Assembly (NCBI GenBank): GCA_903882805.1
Contig: CAIRYK010000043.1
Location: forward strand, 110,237 to 174,236
Length of the DNA stretch: 64,000 nt
Direction of reading: 5' to 3'
Origin: an uncultured Bacteroidota bacterium
GTDB taxonomy: Bacteria; Bacteroidota; Bacteroidia; Chitinophagales; Chitinophagaceae
Shown: positions 18,077 to 27,286 of the stretch, piece after piece
Layout: the number at the start of each line of letters is the position of its first letter
Numbering within the stretch: position 1 is the first letter of the stretch
Translations under genes and position numbers: made by a program
The notes under the pieces: generated by a model
What the model was told of the DNA's origin: nothing
Seen by the model: only the letters and a program-made list of their open reading frames with translations
Databases searched by the model: none

Positions 18077-21000
18077 CTATTTACCTAATCGTTTGAATAT
18101 ATCTGCTACGGCAGCCTCTATCTGTGGGTCTTTACCATTTAGTTTATCTTCAAAAGTTTCTACAACGCGCACATCGGGCGCCACGCCGGTCAGTTCCAGG
18201 TCTTTACCATCCAAGGTATAGCAACCCCATGCCGGCATACGCACGCTCGACCCATCAACCATAGATGCGCTGCTTGTAAATATGATCCAGTGGTAGGTTT
18301 CATTACCTATAATAGTACCCAGCTTCAGGGCTTTAAAACCCTGAGCGGTCATTTCAGCGTCGCTCAGCGACTGCTCGTTGATCAACAATACAATAGGCTT
18401 GTCGCTTGGAGCAAAATTGGGTTGGCGCGTAAGGCTGCCCTCGCGATATTTCCATTGCAGGTACGACCGCTGCGATAAAAACTGCAACACCTGATCATGT
18501 ACATTACCCCCGGTATTGTAGCGCAAATCCAATATTAAGCCGTCTTTCCCGTTCAACTCCTCCGTCATTTTCACAACAAAATGCTCATATTCTGCTTGTC
18601 CCATATCCTTCATCGCGGCATAGGCTATACGGTTATGGCTTTTTTCGGCCACATTTTTATGGTTATTATCTATCCATTCGTCATACAGCCTATTGGTGAT
18701 AGTCGTTTGTGGATGCACAATTACCGTTACCGATTTACCATTTCTTGCGAAGGAGAGCGTCAGTTCCTTATCTATTGACGGACGGGTGAAATAATTATAC
18801 CTATCCTCTTTTTTATCTACGGGCACGCCATTCACATGCGTCAGTATATCGCCGGCTTTTATGTTGATGTTTACCTTATCCGCCGGACTGTTTTTAACCA
18901 CATACCTTACTTTATATTGATCATTTTCATCAAACAGTATTCCGGTTTCCATAGTGGTCTCCTTGATCGTATTCGCTTCATCTTCACCGCTCGAATTAAA
19001 CCCTTGGTGCGATGAGTTCAACTCGCCAAGCATATCGTTAATGAGTGTTCGCAAATCGGCGCGGTTATTCACAAAGGGCAGCATTTTGATATATCTATCC
19101 CTTGTTGCCTCCCAGTCTATTCCATGAAAATGTTCGTCGTAGAAGTTTTCGTGCACTTGCGCCCAAGTTTCATAAAATATCTGATTAAATTCCTCTGCAA
19201 GATTTTTCCTAAACACGTATTCGATATTAATAGGATCGGCCTTATTACCATCGCCTATGTTCAGCTTGCATATTTTGCCGTCTACAAGTATATAGCGCTT
19301 ATCTTTCGCCTCCACAAAATTGCCCAGATCGCCTTCAGCGCCGCTTATCTTTTCTGTTTTTGGCGCTTCAAACTTCTTAAATTCAGTTTTATACAATGCG
19401 GACTTCTCTTCTCCGTTTTGCGAAACAAATACCGCCACCTGAGCGCCATCGTTATCGGTAACAGCTATTAGGTCCTGAGAACCGTAGTTATGCCCTACAA
19501 GCTCCAGCCTATCCATTATGTCTACGGTATCTATTGTAGTAACTATTCCGGTATAAGCAGTATCTTTCTTTACAGAATCGAGAAATAATTCACTGTATTT
19601 ATCAGCGTAAAAAACGGAATCAAACTTCTGCAATGGCAATCTGTAAATGTGCGGCTGCGAAGGGCCCATCGGGTACGACGGTTTTAAACGCGATGAGGAG
19701 AAATACACAAACCGACCATCGCCCGACCAAATTGGCGACATTTCCGAAATCCCCGTTTTAGTGAGGTTTATAGTTTTACCAGTTTTAATATGATGTACAA
19801 ATATATCCTGCTCAAAATTGCGATAGGCAGTATAAACAACATTTTCACCATCGGGTGAGAAACCCGGCGCGCTATTATCGAATCCCCATATTTCGTCCTT
19901 TACCAACGTTGTTACCTCATAGCTTTTCAGGTCTATGAGTTTCACTTCATTACGACCGCTGAGATATACACCCTTGGTACGTTTTCTATTTAAAGAAAGC
20001 GACCGATTATTCTTCAAATCTTTCGTTAGCTGCCGCGGTTGAGCGCTTTTGTCGGCTGGCGCTGCAAACCAGTTGCGGTAGCCATTGCTTGTTTGGTTGT
20101 AAATCAGCGTTTTGCTATCGGCAGCCCACATTACCTCACTCTTTCGTTCTTCGCTTTGCTGGTCTATCTGTTGAATAAACTTACCCTCTATATCGCTCAC
20201 AAAAAGTTGTCCACGCGATACAAACGCGATTTTCTTACCATCTTTCGACACATCGAAATTGGTAATCTTGCCTTTTACATTGTAGTCCATTGCCTCGAGT
20301 AGCACATTATTGCGCACCAAAGAAATATTTAGTTTGTGCGATTTACCACTTGCAGGCTCATACACCCAAAGCTGATAATCGCGCTCAAAAACCACTTTGC
20401 TGCCATTAGCAGCTACCATCGCATTTTTAAGCGAAGTATTGAAGCTGGTCATTTGCTCGCGCTTGCCATTTTTGAACGTGCACAAATTATATTCACCATT
20501 TGCAGAATCGGACAGGAAATAAACCGCGCCCGACTTATCTACACTTACGCCAAAGTCTTTGCCTATGTAGCTGGTATAGCGCCTGTATTGTTTAGTCGCT
20601 GGATTGTACGACTGTACATCGGGATTGTAGGGTCCCTTGTAGCGTTTACGATGCACCTGACTCGCGCTTTCCCAAGTGTCGTTAAAAAACAACTCACCTG
20701 TTGTAGGGTGTTCAAATATATTGTGGTCATTCAGGAAGAAATACCTGCCAAAAACCGGAGTTGCAGCTCCTCCATCCACATTTACCTTGTACGACGATAG
20801 GCGACTTAGGCGGTTGCTGGTAAAATAAATATTTTTTGAATCCCAGCTCCACGACATTACTTCATCAGATCCGCTATAATGCGTCAGTCGCCTTATTTCG
20901 CCGCCTGCAGCAGGCATCACATAAATATCCGGATTGCCAAATTGCCTTCCTGTAAAAGCTATCCAGTTGCCGTCAGGCGACACCCTCGGGTTTGTTTCGT

Positions 21001-21208
21001 AGCCCTTCATTCCAGTTAATCTGGTAGCTTTTCCGTCGTCTACGCCTGCCTTCCACACATCGCCCTCAAAACAGAAGAACACCGTATTACCATCGGGAGA
21101 AAGCGACGGCTGTGATAAAAAATAAGCCTCGCTCTGGGCAAAAGCAGTATTTGAAAATAAAAAAAACAGCGACGATGCTGCTATCAATGAACGAAAAGAG
21201 AGTTTCAT
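18077..21208 (-). CDS. Tricorn protease homologue (S41 family), secreted
   Basis: 1043 residues. A signal peptide (ending NTAFAQ) is followed by TolB/WD40-like propeller repeats (SPDGNTVFF, SPDGNWIAFTGR, SWDSKNIYFTSNR, about 30-560), a PDZ domain (ILTHVNGVPVDKKEDRYNYF, about 790-840) and an S41 catalytic domain. The His is in LNSSHQGF and the nucleophile Ser near residue 949 in NEQSLSDAEM. Tricorn-type proteases degrade peptides produced by other proteases; the signal peptide places this one in the periplasm. It is a single-gene unit. Confidence 0.92.
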   Translation of the reverse strand: MKLSFRSLIAASSLFFLFSNTAFAQSEAYFLSQPSLSPDGNTVFFCFEGDVWKAGVDDGKATRLTGMKGYETNPRVSPDGNWIAFTGRQFGNPDIYVMPAAGGEIRRLTHYSGSDEVMSWSWDSKNIYFTSNRLSRLSSYKVNVDGGAATPVFGRYFFLNDHNIFEHPTTGELFFNDTWESASQVHRKRYKGPYNPDVQSYNPATKQYRRYTSYIGKDFGVSVDKSGAVYFLSDSANGEYNLCTFKNGKREQMTSFNTSLKNAMVAANGSKVVFERDYQLWVYEPASGKSHKLNISLVRNNVLLEAMDYNVKGKITNFDVSKDGKKIAFVSRGQLFVSDIEGKFIQQIDQQSEERKSEVMWAADSKTLIYNQTSNGYRNWFAAPADKSAQPRQLTKDLKNNRSLSLNRKRTKGVYLSGRNEVKLIDLKSYEVTTLVKDEIWGFDNSAPGFSPDGENVVYTAYRNFEQDIFVHHIKTGKTINLTKTGISEMSPIWSGDGRFVYFSSSRLKPSYPMGPSQPHIYRLPLQKFDSVFYADKYSELFLDSVKKDTAYTGIVTTIDTVDIMDRLELVGHNYGSQDLIAVTDNDGAQVAVFVSQNGEEKSALYKTEFKKFEAPKTEKISGAEGDLGNFVEAKDKRYILVDGKICKLNIGDGNKADPINIEYVFRKNLAEEFNQIFYETWAQVHENFYDEHFHGIDWEATRDRYIKMLPFVNNRADLRTLINDMLGELNSSHQGFNSSGEDEANTIKETTMETGILFDENDQYKVRYVVKNSPADKVNINIKAGDILTHVNGVPVDKKEDRYNYFTRPSIDKELTLSFARNGKSVTVIVHPQTTITNRLYDEWIDNNHKNVAEKSHNRIAYAAMKDMGQAEYEHFVVKMTEELNGKDGLILDLRYNTGGNVHDQVLQFLSQRSYLQWKYREGSLTRQPNFAPSDKPIVLLINEQSLSDAEMTAQGFKALKLGTIIGNETYHWIIFTSSASMVDGSSVRMPAWGCYTLDGKDLELTGVAPDVRVVETFEDKLNGKDPQIEAAVADIFKRLGK

Positions 21209-21285
21209 ATAATCTTAGGTCGGTCTGGTAAATGCCGCCCGAATATATACAAAACCCTCCATTTGCTGCAAAACCAACAATAATA

Positions 21286-22173
21286 TCACCCTTTTATCAC
21301 CAACGATTTCATAGAAATCGAAGCCATTTCAAATTTTTCGTTGAAAAAACTGATTTGTTCGTTTTTCTGCTGTAATCCCAAAATGTAGAATAACGGCAAC
21401 AGATGGTCGTAAGACGGATGAGCCATAAGCGCAGTTTTACCCAATAATTTCTGGTAGTTGAGTATAGATGCATGGTCGCCTTTTAGCATCCAATCGGTAA
21501 ATTTCGAATCAAAGTCTTTCGCCCAGTCAAATACCTTGCCGCTATTACTCCAATCTATATCGCGTAGGTTGTGTACCAGATTGCCGCTTCCTATTATTAG
21601 CACACCCTTGTCGCGTAGCTTGTTGAGCTGTTTACCAATTTCGTAATGGTACGCCGGCGGTTGGTCATAATCGAGGCTCAATTGATATACAGGAATATCT
21701 GCAGCAGGGTACATGGGCAGCAATACGCTCCAGGTGCCATGATCAAGACCCCACGACTCGTCGGACTGAATATGGCTGTAGGTTACTAATTCCCTTGTTA
21801 GTTTGGCCATTTCCGGCGAACCCGGAACCGGATATTCTGTATCGAGTAGCTTTTTAGGAAAACCGCCAAAATCGTGAATGGTCTTGGGCTTAAGGTTCGT
21901 GGTTACTTTTGTGCCCTTAGTTATCCAATGCGCAGAAATAGACAAGATGGCTTGAGGGCGCGTTATTGATTTACCCAAAGCATGCCAGCTTTGGCTATAA
22001 ATATTGTCTTCTATAGCATTCATTGGGTTGCCATGCCCAACAAACATAACGGGCATACGCTGCGAAGGCGCCAAGTGGTTGCCCAGCGACTCTAAAGCTG
22101 ATAATGTACTCATACCTGAAAATTGTGCGAGCGCTAACATGCCGCTTGCTTTTAATAATGTTCTCCGCTGCAT
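21286..22173 (-). CDS. LigB-type extradiol dioxygenase (YgiD/4,5-DOPA dioxygenase family)
   Basis: 295 residues from the ATG at 22173; an upstream ATG at 22197 would add 8 residues. The N-terminus MQRRTLLKASGMLALAQF resembles a twin-arginine signal, suggesting export of a folded metalloprotein, which is unusual for this normally cytoplasmic family. Metal-binding and catalytic histidines appear in VMFVGHGNPMNAI, SISAHWITKG and GLDHGTWSVLLPMYP, and LLIGSGNLVHNLR follows. The family opens catechol-type rings such as L-DOPA with O2 and Fe or Zn; the substrate here is unknown. Confidence 0.85.
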   Translation of the reverse strand: MQRRTLLKASGMLALAQFSGMSTLSALESLGNHLAPSQRMPVMFVGHGNPMNAIEDNIYSQSWHALGKSITRPQAILSISAHWITKGTKVTTNLKPKTIHDFGGFPKKLLDTEYPVPGSPEMAKLTRELVTYSHIQSDESWGLDHGTWSVLLPMYPAADIPVYQLSLDYDQPPAYHYEIGKQLNKLRDKGVLIIGSGNLVHNLRDIDWSNSGKVFDWAKDFDSKFTDWMLKGDHASILNYQKLLGKTALMAHPSYDHLLPLFYILGLQQKNEQISFFNEKFEMASISMKSLVIKG

Positions 22174-22209
22174 ATTGTGCAATGCAATTTTATGCAAATA
22201 AGTAAACGT

Positions 22210-23076
22210 CTATTTATCCTGAAGAAAGTTCAGCAAAACAGCTTCTGCTAATCCGGTAATTTTTGAAATTTGCGCAACACTCCTGCCTTCATTAAAGCAA
22301 TTTTGTGCAATTTCTAATTTCCCTTCCTCTTTACCTTCAATTTTACCAGCCAGAAAATTAGTGCTCATATCGCTCGAATAGTCGCGCCACGCCTCAATTT
22401 CACGGTTATAATCGTCCATGGCGTTTTTATCCAATCTCAGCATTTCAATTTCATCTTTCGCTTCCTTTAGTCCCTTTGCAGTAGACCCTGCCCTAACTTC
22501 TTCCGTTTTTAAAAAATTCACCCATTCATCAAGCGTATTTTTTGCAACGTTGTCAAAATTATTGACTTTTATTATATAAAATTCGGGATACAATTTATCT
22601 ATACGTTCCGCTTTAAAAACGATTTTCTCTTGCTCTGATAATGCCAAAGTATCTGCCTTATGCAGGCCGATATAATTCGTAGATCCTCTGTAAATGTAAT
22701 CTTCTCCATGACCGAAGTTGAAATAGACGATATTGACAGAAATCACTTTCTTTACCTGTGTACAGTCCATTCCTTTGCCCAAATTATCAACGATCAGCTT
22801 AGAAACACCAAACAGGATTGGCATTAGGTAATCATGCCGATAGCTATTCTGCACCTCAATTATTACAAGATCACCTTTGGAGTTTTTTACGAGCAAATCA
22901 ACCCGGGTTAGTTTGTTACCGGCATCCTGCATGTTGCTTTCACTTTCCAGTATCTCCACTATTTCAATATCCTCCATCAGCAATTCACTCAAAAAGCCCT
23001 CCAGTATTACAAAATTGGCTTTGTTGCGTAGCAATCTTTTTATCGCCCAGTCGAACCGAATTAGTGCATCTGCCAT
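22210..23076 (-). CDS. Rpn/PD-(D/E)XK nuclease family protein
   Basis: 288 residues. The N-terminal nuclease domain has the family pattern FDWAIKRLLRNKANFVILEGFLSELL, the acidic residue in TRVDLLVKNSKGD and the core VIIEVQNSYRHDY, giving a D-(E)xQ active site as in recombination-promoting (Rpn) nucleases annotated as transposase-like. The C-terminus is helical and ends with a repeat-like segment (GKEEGKLEIAQNCFNEG RSVAQISKITGL), also typical. It may act in DNA recombination or defence. No inverted repeats flank it, so it does not look like an active transposon. Confidence 0.85.
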   Translation of the reverse strand: MADALIRFDWAIKRLLRNKANFVILEGFLSELLMEDIEIVEILESESNMQDAGNKLTRVDLLVKNSKGDLVIIEVQNSYRHDYLMPILFGVSKLIVDNLGKGMDCTQVKKVISVNIVYFNFGHGEDYIYRGSTNYIGLHKADTLALSEQEKIVFKAERIDKLYPEFYIIKVNNFDNVAKNTLDEWVNFLKTEEVRAGSTAKGLKEAKDEIEMLRLDKNAMDDYNREIEAWRDYSSDMSTNFLAGKIEGKEEGKLEIAQNCFNEGRSVAQISKITGLAEAVLLNFLQDK

Positions 23077-23283
23077 TGTTAGAAATTTGCATTACAAAGA
23101 TAAGCATTCACCGGCGCCATTTGTTGCTCGTATTAGTTTACCTACGATTCTGCTGAGAACGCTAACAATTGAATCAAACAATAAGATAACGTTTACCTAT
23201 CCGTTTGTTAAAATTGTCATGACAATATTATATGTACAATAACCGGGGTAAAAGACAATGCGCGATTATTATCTTTACAAAAT

Positions 23284-25026
23284 ATGAAACGTTTACTATA
23301 CAGTACGCTTTTGGGCTTACTGCTATGCCAGGAAGGAAGAGCATCTGCGCCCGATACGAGTTTTATTACCCCATTCGAAGTATCAAAAGGACGTCAGACA
23401 GCAACTTACGAGGAAGCGATGAGTTTTTATAAGCGCCTGTTTGCGCGCCACCGTACCCTGATGATAGGCGATGTGGGAATAACTGACGCAGGCTTGCCCT
23501 TGAGGGCAGTGTATTACACCGCAGACGGCAACTTTAAAAAGGAAGACTGGAAGAAGGCTAATAAAGTTGTTGTTCTTATAAACAACGATATACATGCAGG
23601 CGAACCCGATGGAGTAGACGCAAGTATGATGCTAATTCGCGATGCCGTAACCAATCGCATACAGGTTCCGGATAATATTGTATTGGTTGTAGTGCCAATG
23701 TACAACATTGGCGGGGCGCTCAACCGTAACAGCCACAGCCGTGCCAATCAAAACGGACCGGAGAGTTATGGCTTCAGAGGAAATGCTAAAAACCTTGACC
23801 TTAACCGCGACTTCACAAAATGCGATGCTGCCGAAACCCAGGGACTCGAGGAGTTGTTTGCGCGGCTAAGCCCAGATATTTTTATCGACAATCATGTAAG
23901 CGATGGCGCAGACTACCAACATATTATGACCCTACTAGCCAGCCAGCACGACAAACTCGGGGGCGAAGTAGGCGAATACATGTATAAAACACTCACGCCG
24001 TTGCTGTATGCAGACATGAAAACTAAGGGATATGATATGGTACCTTACGTGAGCGATTTCAATAAAACGCCTGACAACGGATGGAGGGAGTTTTATGAGT
24101 CGCCAAGGTTTGCGAGCGGCTTTGCTGCCCTATTTCAAACTTTTGCCTACGTGCCCGAGACCCATATGCTCAAGCCATTCAAAGATCGCGTAATAGCTAC
24201 TTATGCCTTGATGAATAGTTTTATTAAGGTAGCCAGCGAACATGCAGCCGAGATAAAACAAGCCAGAGCTAACGACAAAGCAGCGCTATTGACAAAAAAA
24301 GAATTTCCGCTCGAATGGACTGTAGACACTACCCGCTTCGATACTATTGAATTTAAAGGTTATGAGGCGGGATATAAACCAAGCAAAATATCAGGCCAGC
24401 CCCGTTTGTACTACGATCGCAACAAGCCTTATACAAAAAAGGTGCCCTTTTACAACCACTATATACCCGGTAAAACAGTAACGGCTCCACAAGCGTATGT
24501 TATTCCAAAAGCATGGGTTTCAGTAATCAGCTGCTTGCGTAGCAATGGCGTGCATATCACCCGCCTGAGTCAGGACACGATAATGAAAGTAACCGCTTAC
24601 CATATAGACAATTACGAAACGATTGGCCATCCGTACGAAAAACACTACCTGCACAAAAACGTGCAAGTAACGCCAGGTACAATAAATATGAAATTTACCG
24701 AAGGGGACTACTTTATCAACACAAATCAGGGAACCCGGCGCTACTTGGTCGAAACTCTGGAACCAACAGCGCCTGACGGCTTCTTTGCATGGAATTTTTT
24801 CGACGGCATCCTGCAACAAAAAGAAGGATTCAGCGACTATGTGTTTGAAGATATTGCGGCAGAAATTGTAGATAATAATACGGACCTCAGAAAAAAACTC
24901 GCTGAAAAACGAAAACAAGATCCTGAATTTGCCAAAAACGGCGCTGTGCAATTAGAATTTGTGTATCGAAATTCGGAATATTTTGAACCGAGTGTAAATA
25001 GGTATCCGGTTTATAGAATTGACTAA
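23284..25026 (+). CDS. Secreted M14 family zinc carboxypeptidase
   Basis: 580 residues with a signal peptide (MKRLLYSTLLGLLLCQEGRA). Zinc ligands are in NDIHAGEPDGVDA (HxxE, about 98-101) and IDNHVSDGADYQH (His near 203), and substrate-binding RDF is in LDLNRDFTK. The likely catalytic Glu is in VPETHMLKPFKDRV (about 296). It removes C-terminal residues from peptides in the periplasm or outside the cell. An extra C-terminal region of about 200 residues has no obvious domain. It is a monocistronic unit followed by a strong terminator. Confidence 0.9.
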   Translation: MKRLLYSTLLGLLLCQEGRASAPDTSFITPFEVSKGRQTATYEEAMSFYKRLFARHRTLMIGDVGITDAGLPLRAVYYTADGNFKKEDWKKANKVVVLINNDIHAGEPDGVDASMMLIRDAVTNRIQVPDNIVLVVVPMYNIGGALNRNSHSRANQNGPESYGFRGNAKNLDLNRDFTKCDAAETQGLEELFARLSPDIFIDNHVSDGADYQHIMTLLASQHDKLGGEVGEYMYKTLTPLLYADMKTKGYDMVPYVSDFNKTPDNGWREFYESPRFASGFAALFQTFAYVPETHMLKPFKDRVIATYALMNSFIKVASEHAAEIKQARANDKAALLTKKEFPLEWTVDTTRFDTIEFKGYEAGYKPSKISGQPRLYYDRNKPYTKKVPFYNHYIPGKTVTAPQAYVIPKAWVSVISCLRSNGVHITRLSQDTIMKVTAYHIDNYETIGHPYEKHYLHKNVQVTPGTINMKFTEGDYFINTNQGTRRYLVETLEPTAPDGFFAWNFFDGILQQKEGFSDYVFEDIAAEIVDNNTDLRKKLAEKRKQDPEFAKNGAVQLEFVYRNSEYFEPSVNRYPVYRID

Positions 25027-25032
25027 ACATCA

Positions 25033-25063
25033 TAAAAACAGCCGCTCGTTGCGGCTGTTTTTA
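25033..25063 (+). terminator. Bidirectional intrinsic terminator
   Basis: AAAAACAGCCGC TCGTT GCGGCTGTTTTTAT: a GC-rich stem with an A-run before and a T-run after. It sits between the convergent M14 peptidase gene and porin gene and can serve both. Confidence 0.9.
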
Positions 25064-25090
25064 TATAAATGCGTAAAATACAAGTATTGA

Positions 25091-27190
25091 TTAGTTGACC
25101 AGTGGCCAGGAGAAACCAAACCTTATAAGTGCATCGGGCGCAGCATATATGGGTACATTAACATTGCCGCTACCGCCAAAATTATAAATGGGGGCTCCTG
25201 TATAAAGAGCAGTATTGTTGTTGGGCGAAAACAATAGTTGTAAATTATCGCCCATAATAAATGCCCTGAAGCGTTTTACTTTAAAATTGACAAACAATGC
25301 CACTTCAGGTATATTACCTATTTTCTGGGTGTGCTGGTAATAAAACCTGTTGACTGTGGGATCGTAACCAGGCGTATAATAACGGGTATTGTAGCGAGCC
25401 TCGACTCCCAACGCCATTTTCAATCTCCGCTTAAATACAAACCGCTCCAAACTCAATTGATGCCTGCCCATTACCGATGGCACGTTAACTGGTGCATTTT
25501 CGGGAGTTTGTTGAAAAACCAGCTCATTGTCGAGTACAAAAGCCCCTGCCCTAAATACCTTGCGCAACCACTGTTGCGATAGCGTAAACGGCACTGTATA
25601 TTGTGCCGGCTGCCGCAGCTCGTTTACATAAATATAATTGGCAATCAAATAGTTGCGAACGCCGCCAGAAAATCCAAACCTTGGGCTCTCAATTGTAGCA
25701 TAAATACCAGTCACGCTTTCAGTTGTAAAATCGAAAAAAACGCGCGCGTACCTATTCTCATAATTAGTATAGCTATATGGCGCACTATTGAGATTTTGAT
25801 TAAATCCCACTTCAAAACCGCCTTTGTTATTTTTAAATTGCTTACCAATTATTGCCTTTAGTGAAAAATTACCCGCAGATGGTCCTGTATAAAAAAATCT
25901 GGTATCGGCTCGGTACTCCCATTCACCCGGCTTCAATGCTTCCTTTTTTACCTCGGCTACCAAATAGTTATTTATCTGACTGCCAGAGGTGGCGACTATA
26001 GTATACAATGTTTTTGGCAAGCTATCTTTTAGGAGCACTGCTACCGGATCGGAAGTAAACTGATCGTACCGTATTCCTAATCCCGCGCTAAAAGCAAGTT
26101 GCCGGTCTGGCTGTCCGATAAATCCGTTGAGCGTAAATTTATTATCTATCCAAAACCACTTCTGTACGGTTAACACGGAGTCGCCGCCCGCGGTATAATA
26201 CCCATTGCCTTTATTTAAAAAACTGTGATTGAACAAACTCAAATAACGGGTTGAATCGGGAGTCAAATCTTTAAACGTATGTTTTTCACTACTCAATTCC
26301 ATCTTATGTCCCACACTAAACCTACGATGTAGTGTACAGGTAAACTGCGTTGAGTCAGAATTGTAGCTGGTATCTATCCTCCCAAAAACATACTGATGCT
26401 GCAAAACAGCTGTAAAATCGCGCAATGCATTAGAAACAGACGACCTTGTAGCGCTATAACCAGAACTCTGATAACCAGCATCAATTGTTGCACGGTCGCC
26501 ATAGAGGTCGCTGTTTAGTTCGTCGTATTTTACAATACCGCCATTTTCATCGTGCTGTTCCTTATTATACACCAGAGCTGCGTACAATTCATAATGCTTA
26601 TTATAGCTTTTATAATTAGTGGTAATGCTGGCATTATCGTGGTTGTTGCGTTGCAACTTGTAAAACCCGGGCGAATTAATTTTTCGATATTCAAATGCAA
26701 AATTCCAATTGGGCTTTATATTTTGGGTATGCATTATACCGGCATATTGCTCAAGTTTTGAACCAAGCATATAGCTAAATACGGAGTACGGCCGATGAGT
26801 ATTATAAAACTTAACACTATCCGGGTTGAAACGATAAATGTCAAAAACATGGTAACCAAGCGACGGCCCTACCCTACTTTCAGGGTTAAACAACATACTG
26901 AGCGAAGGACTGCCAAAATTGCCCATGTCTCTGTTCCATGGTTGCGCAAATGACCTCCTGTGTAAGGTATGAATACCTGTATCAGGAACGAATACACGTG
27001 CTGTACCGAGCATTTCGTATTGCACGTTTGGCTCTTCATCGCGCCATTTTGTAGTATTTGTTTTATTAATACTATCTTTCATCCTTTGGCGTGCAGCCGG
27101 TGTCAGATTGTCAATTGGCATAGTAGTTTGCGCGTTGCCGGCATAAGCAACGAGCAGCAAACAAAAAACTGAAGCGCAACGAAACAGCAT
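25091..27190 (-). CDS. Putative outer-membrane porin (Porin_10-like)
   Basis: 699 residues from the ATG at 27190 (MLFRCASVFCLLLVAYAGNAQ, a signal peptide); an upstream start at 27247 would put 19 residues before the signal. The protein is rich in alternating aromatic beta strands throughout (KWFWIDNKFTLNGFIG, YNTRYYTPGYDPTVNRFYYQ) and ends in LIRFGFSWPLVN, as in large beta-barrels. The N-terminal QTTMPIDNLTPAARQRMKDSIN and the GPSLGYHVFDIYRFNPDSVKFYNTHRPYS region match the putative porin family of Bacteroidota. No transport substrate is known. Confidence 0.8.
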   Translation of the reverse strand: MLFRCASVFCLLLVAYAGNAQTTMPIDNLTPAARQRMKDSINKTNTTKWRDEEPNVQYEMLGTARVFVPDTGIHTLHRRSFAQPWNRDMGNFGSPSLSMLFNPESRVGPSLGYHVFDIYRFNPDSVKFYNTHRPYSVFSYMLGSKLEQYAGIMHTQNIKPNWNFAFEYRKINSPGFYKLQRNNHDNASITTNYKSYNKHYELYAALVYNKEQHDENGGIVKYDELNSDLYGDRATIDAGYQSSGYSATRSSVSNALRDFTAVLQHQYVFGRIDTSYNSDSTQFTCTLHRRFSVGHKMELSSEKHTFKDLTPDSTRYLSLFNHSFLNKGNGYYTAGGDSVLTVQKWFWIDNKFTLNGFIGQPDRQLAFSAGLGIRYDQFTSDPVAVLLKDSLPKTLYTIVATSGSQINNYLVAEVKKEALKPGEWEYRADTRFFYTGPSAGNFSLKAIIGKQFKNNKGGFEVGFNQNLNSAPYSYTNYENRYARVFFDFTTESVTGIYATIESPRFGFSGGVRNYLIANYIYVNELRQPAQYTVPFTLSQQWLRKVFRAGAFVLDNELVFQQTPENAPVNVPSVMGRHQLSLERFVFKRRLKMALGVEARYNTRYYTPGYDPTVNRFYYQHTQKIGNIPEVALFVNFKVKRFRAFIMGDNLQLLFSPNNNTALYTGAPIYNFGGSGNVNVPIYAAPDALIRFGFSWPLVN

Positions 27191-27286
27191 ATTATTGGAG
27201 AGACAGTACAAATGCAGCAATTTTTTAAAACAGCCTATAAACCGCAAAGGTAAGCGACAGTAATGGTATTGTAGCGCTGGCGCTCA

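Noticed and set aside
22210..23076. Active transposon around the Rpn-family gene
   Set aside because: No terminal inverted repeats or target duplications are visible on either side.
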